Shown here: positions 62,975-64,000 of the stretch, one piece after another
How the letters are laid out: every line of letters begins with the position of its first letter
Position numbering within the stretch: position 1 is the first letter of the stretch
Origin: Thermoanaerobacter wiegelii Rt8.B1
Lineage (GTDB): Bacteria > Bacillota > Thermoanaerobacteria > Thermoanaerobacterales > Thermoanaerobacteraceae
Length of the DNA: 64,000 nt
Reading direction: 5' to 3'
Assembly (NCBI RefSeq): GCF_000147695.2
Contig: NC_015958.1
Location: forward strand, 1,032,501 to 1,096,500
The notes under the pieces: model-generated
What the model was told of the DNA's origin: nothing
What the model saw: only the letters and a program-made list of their open reading frames with translations
The model's database searches: none
Position numbers and translations under genes: made by a program

Positions 62975-63616
62975 GTGATAAAGATTCAACTGACAAACCG
63001 CCAGCATATAATTATTGACATTGTCAAGAAACATCAACCCATTACAGGGGAACAAATAGCTGAGAAATTAAATGTCACAAGAGCGACTTTAAGACCGGAC
63101 TTGGCAATATTAACTATGTCCGGGATCTTAGAGGCGAGGCCAAAAGTGGGATATTTTTATACAGGAAAATCACCCCTCAGTTTAGTAGAAGATTATATAA
63201 AGAGCATAAAAGTAAAAGATATCAAGTCTTTACCTGTAGTGGTAGAGGAAAGTACATCAGTGTATGATGCCATTGTAACACTTTTTTTAAAAGATGTCGG
63301 GACAATTTTTGTACAGGATGGAGGATTTTTAACCGGCGCTGTTTCAAGAAAAGACTTTTTAAAAATCGCAATAGGCAACACTGATATTTATAAGGTCCCG
63401 GTGGGAATAATTATGACCCGTATGCCTAACATAGTTACAACTTATGATGATGAGCCTGTGTATAATGCTGCTGTTAAAATTATAGAGCACGAAGTAGACA
63501 GTCTTCCTGTAGTTGAGCCTGTAGTGGGAAGTGATGGAAAACAAGGATACAAAGTGACAGGAAGGATTTCAAAGACCAACATTACTAAATTGTTTGTAAA
63601 GCTTGGGGAAGGCTAG
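62975..63616 (+). CDS. ccpN: CcpN-type regulator (HTH plus two CBS domains)
   Basis: CcpN represses gluconeogenic genes in Bacillus and senses nucleotides through CBS domains. The 213-residue protein shows [37 protein letters not shown] and [14 protein letters not shown], followed by two CBS domains. Its neighbour is the PPDK regulatory protein, the standard pair. By alignment with CcpN the start is GTG 62975, but that GTG lies inside the strong AAAGGGGTGAT ribosome site. An ATT at 62984 has ideal spacing and may be the true start. Confidence 0.9.
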   Translation: MIKIQLTNRQHIIIDIVKKHQPITGEQIAEKLNVTRATLRPDLAILTMSGILEARPKVGYFYTGKSPLSLVEDYIKSIKVKDIKSLPVVVEESTSVYDAIVTLFLKDVGTIFVQDGGFLTGAVSRKDFLKIAIGNTDIYKVPVGIIMTRMPNIVTTYDDEPVYNAAVKIIEHEVDSLPVVEPVVGSDGKQGYKVTGRISKTNITKLFVKLGEG

Positions 63617-63627
63617 GGGGATTTTTA

Positions 63628-64000
63628 ATGGAAGAAGGAGTATCAATTTACTTGGTTTCAGATTCTAATGTAGACACAGCAGAAAACATTGCGAGTATTG
63701 CTGCTGCCCACTTTGATACTTTTATAGAAAAAATAAAAAAATATTCTTATGTTGGAGATAAAAATCAAATAGAAGAGATTATCATGGAGGCAGCTAATGA
63801 TGCAAATAGCATAATAATCCATACTATGGTGGTCCCGGAATTAAAAGATTATCTTCTTAAAAAAGCACAGAAATTTGGCATAAAAATAGTAGATGTAATG
63901 GGACCAGTGATAAATGCTATTGAAGATAGTACTGGTATATCCCCCCATACCAATTTAGCAAAAAATAATAAAGAAGATTATTTGAAAAAAATCGAAGTAA
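63628..64000 (+). CDS. Pyruvate, phosphate dikinase regulatory protein (DUF299), N-terminal part
   Basis: DUF299 proteins are bifunctional kinase/pyrophosphorylases of PPDK or PEP synthase. The 5' part is in view: ATG 63628 after [26 protein letters not shown], then [13 protein letters not shown] and [23 protein letters not shown]. The gene runs off the window at 64000. Family members usually read SDSxGETA near the start; here it is SDSNVDTA. The P-loop lies beyond the window end, so catalytic competence cannot be judged. Confidence 0.9.
   Translation, partial: MEEGVSIYLVSDSNVDTAENIASIAAAHFDTFIEKIKKYSYVGDKNQIEEIIMEAANDANSIIIHTMVVPELKDYLLKKAQKFGIKIVDVMGPVINAIEDSTGISPHTNLAKNNKEDYLKKIEV

Overview
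This window comes from a low-GC, spore-forming, thermophilic anaerobic Firmicute, most likely Thermoanaerobacter or the closely related Caldanaerobacter. The evidence is the Firmicute gene order (rplU-prp-rpmA-spo0B-like-obg; gpr-spoIIP-x-lepA-hemW-hrcA-grpE-dnaK-dnaJ-prmA-rsmE-mtaB; yqfC-yqfD-phoH-pgpH-ybeY-dgkA-era-recO), the sporulation genes, an AT-rich sequence with AGGAGG-type ribosome sites and many TTG/GTG starts, and a preQ1 riboswitch almost identical to the one I remember from T. tengcongensis. It is mostly core chromosome with little accessory DNA.

Layout. 1-3.8 kb: the end of RNase G, a preQ1-riboswitch-controlled queT-queF salvage operon on the minus strand, and a dead ISLre2-type element beside its promoter. 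3.9-9.9 kb: lapA, then L21-Prp-L27, a very short Spo0B-like protein, obg, nadD, yqeK, an LCP-family protein and rsfS. 9.9-15.3 kb: a YheO/DauR-type regulator, then a c-di-AMP (ydaO-type) riboswitch in front of an opine-dehydrogenase-like gene and a B12-domain gene, then asnB. 15.3-24.7 kb: D,D-carboxypeptidase, comEA, a secreted coiled-coil protein, a PgpA-like protein, gltX, a deletion remnant of satD, tRNA-Glu and tRNA-Gln, ferredoxin, ilvE, an AlaX-type editing protein, a Spo0E-like protein and an ECF S component. 24.7-26.4 kb and 56.8-58.5 kb: two 1647-bp copies of one DDE insertion sequence, each with 8-bp target duplications. 26.4-36.5 kb: HAD, MBL, comEC, holA, rpsT, yvlD-like, gpr, spoIIP and a large membrane phosphatase-like protein. 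36.5-49.9 kb: a glycosyltransferase, lepA, hemW, the CIRCE-controlled hrcA-grpE-dnaK-dnaJ heat-shock operon with prmA-rsmE, mtaB, HIT, rpsU and yqeY. 50-64 kb: ansA (minus strand), the yqfC-to-recO operon, a DUF4342 protein, glyS, ccpN and the start of the PPDK regulatory protein gene.

Two things stand out. First, four conserved genes (obg, rsfS, rsmE and the membrane phosphatase-like gene) are each broken by a -1-type frameshift exactly at a run of seven A residues, where eight would restore the full family sequence. Systematic homopolymer under-calling is the simplest explanation; slippage-based recoding is the biological alternative. Second, the c-di-AMP riboswitch controls an opine-dehydrogenase-like plus B12-domain gene pair whose function I cannot name. 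c-di-AMP normally governs potassium and osmolyte balance, and the window also encodes PgpH, which degrades c-di-AMP.
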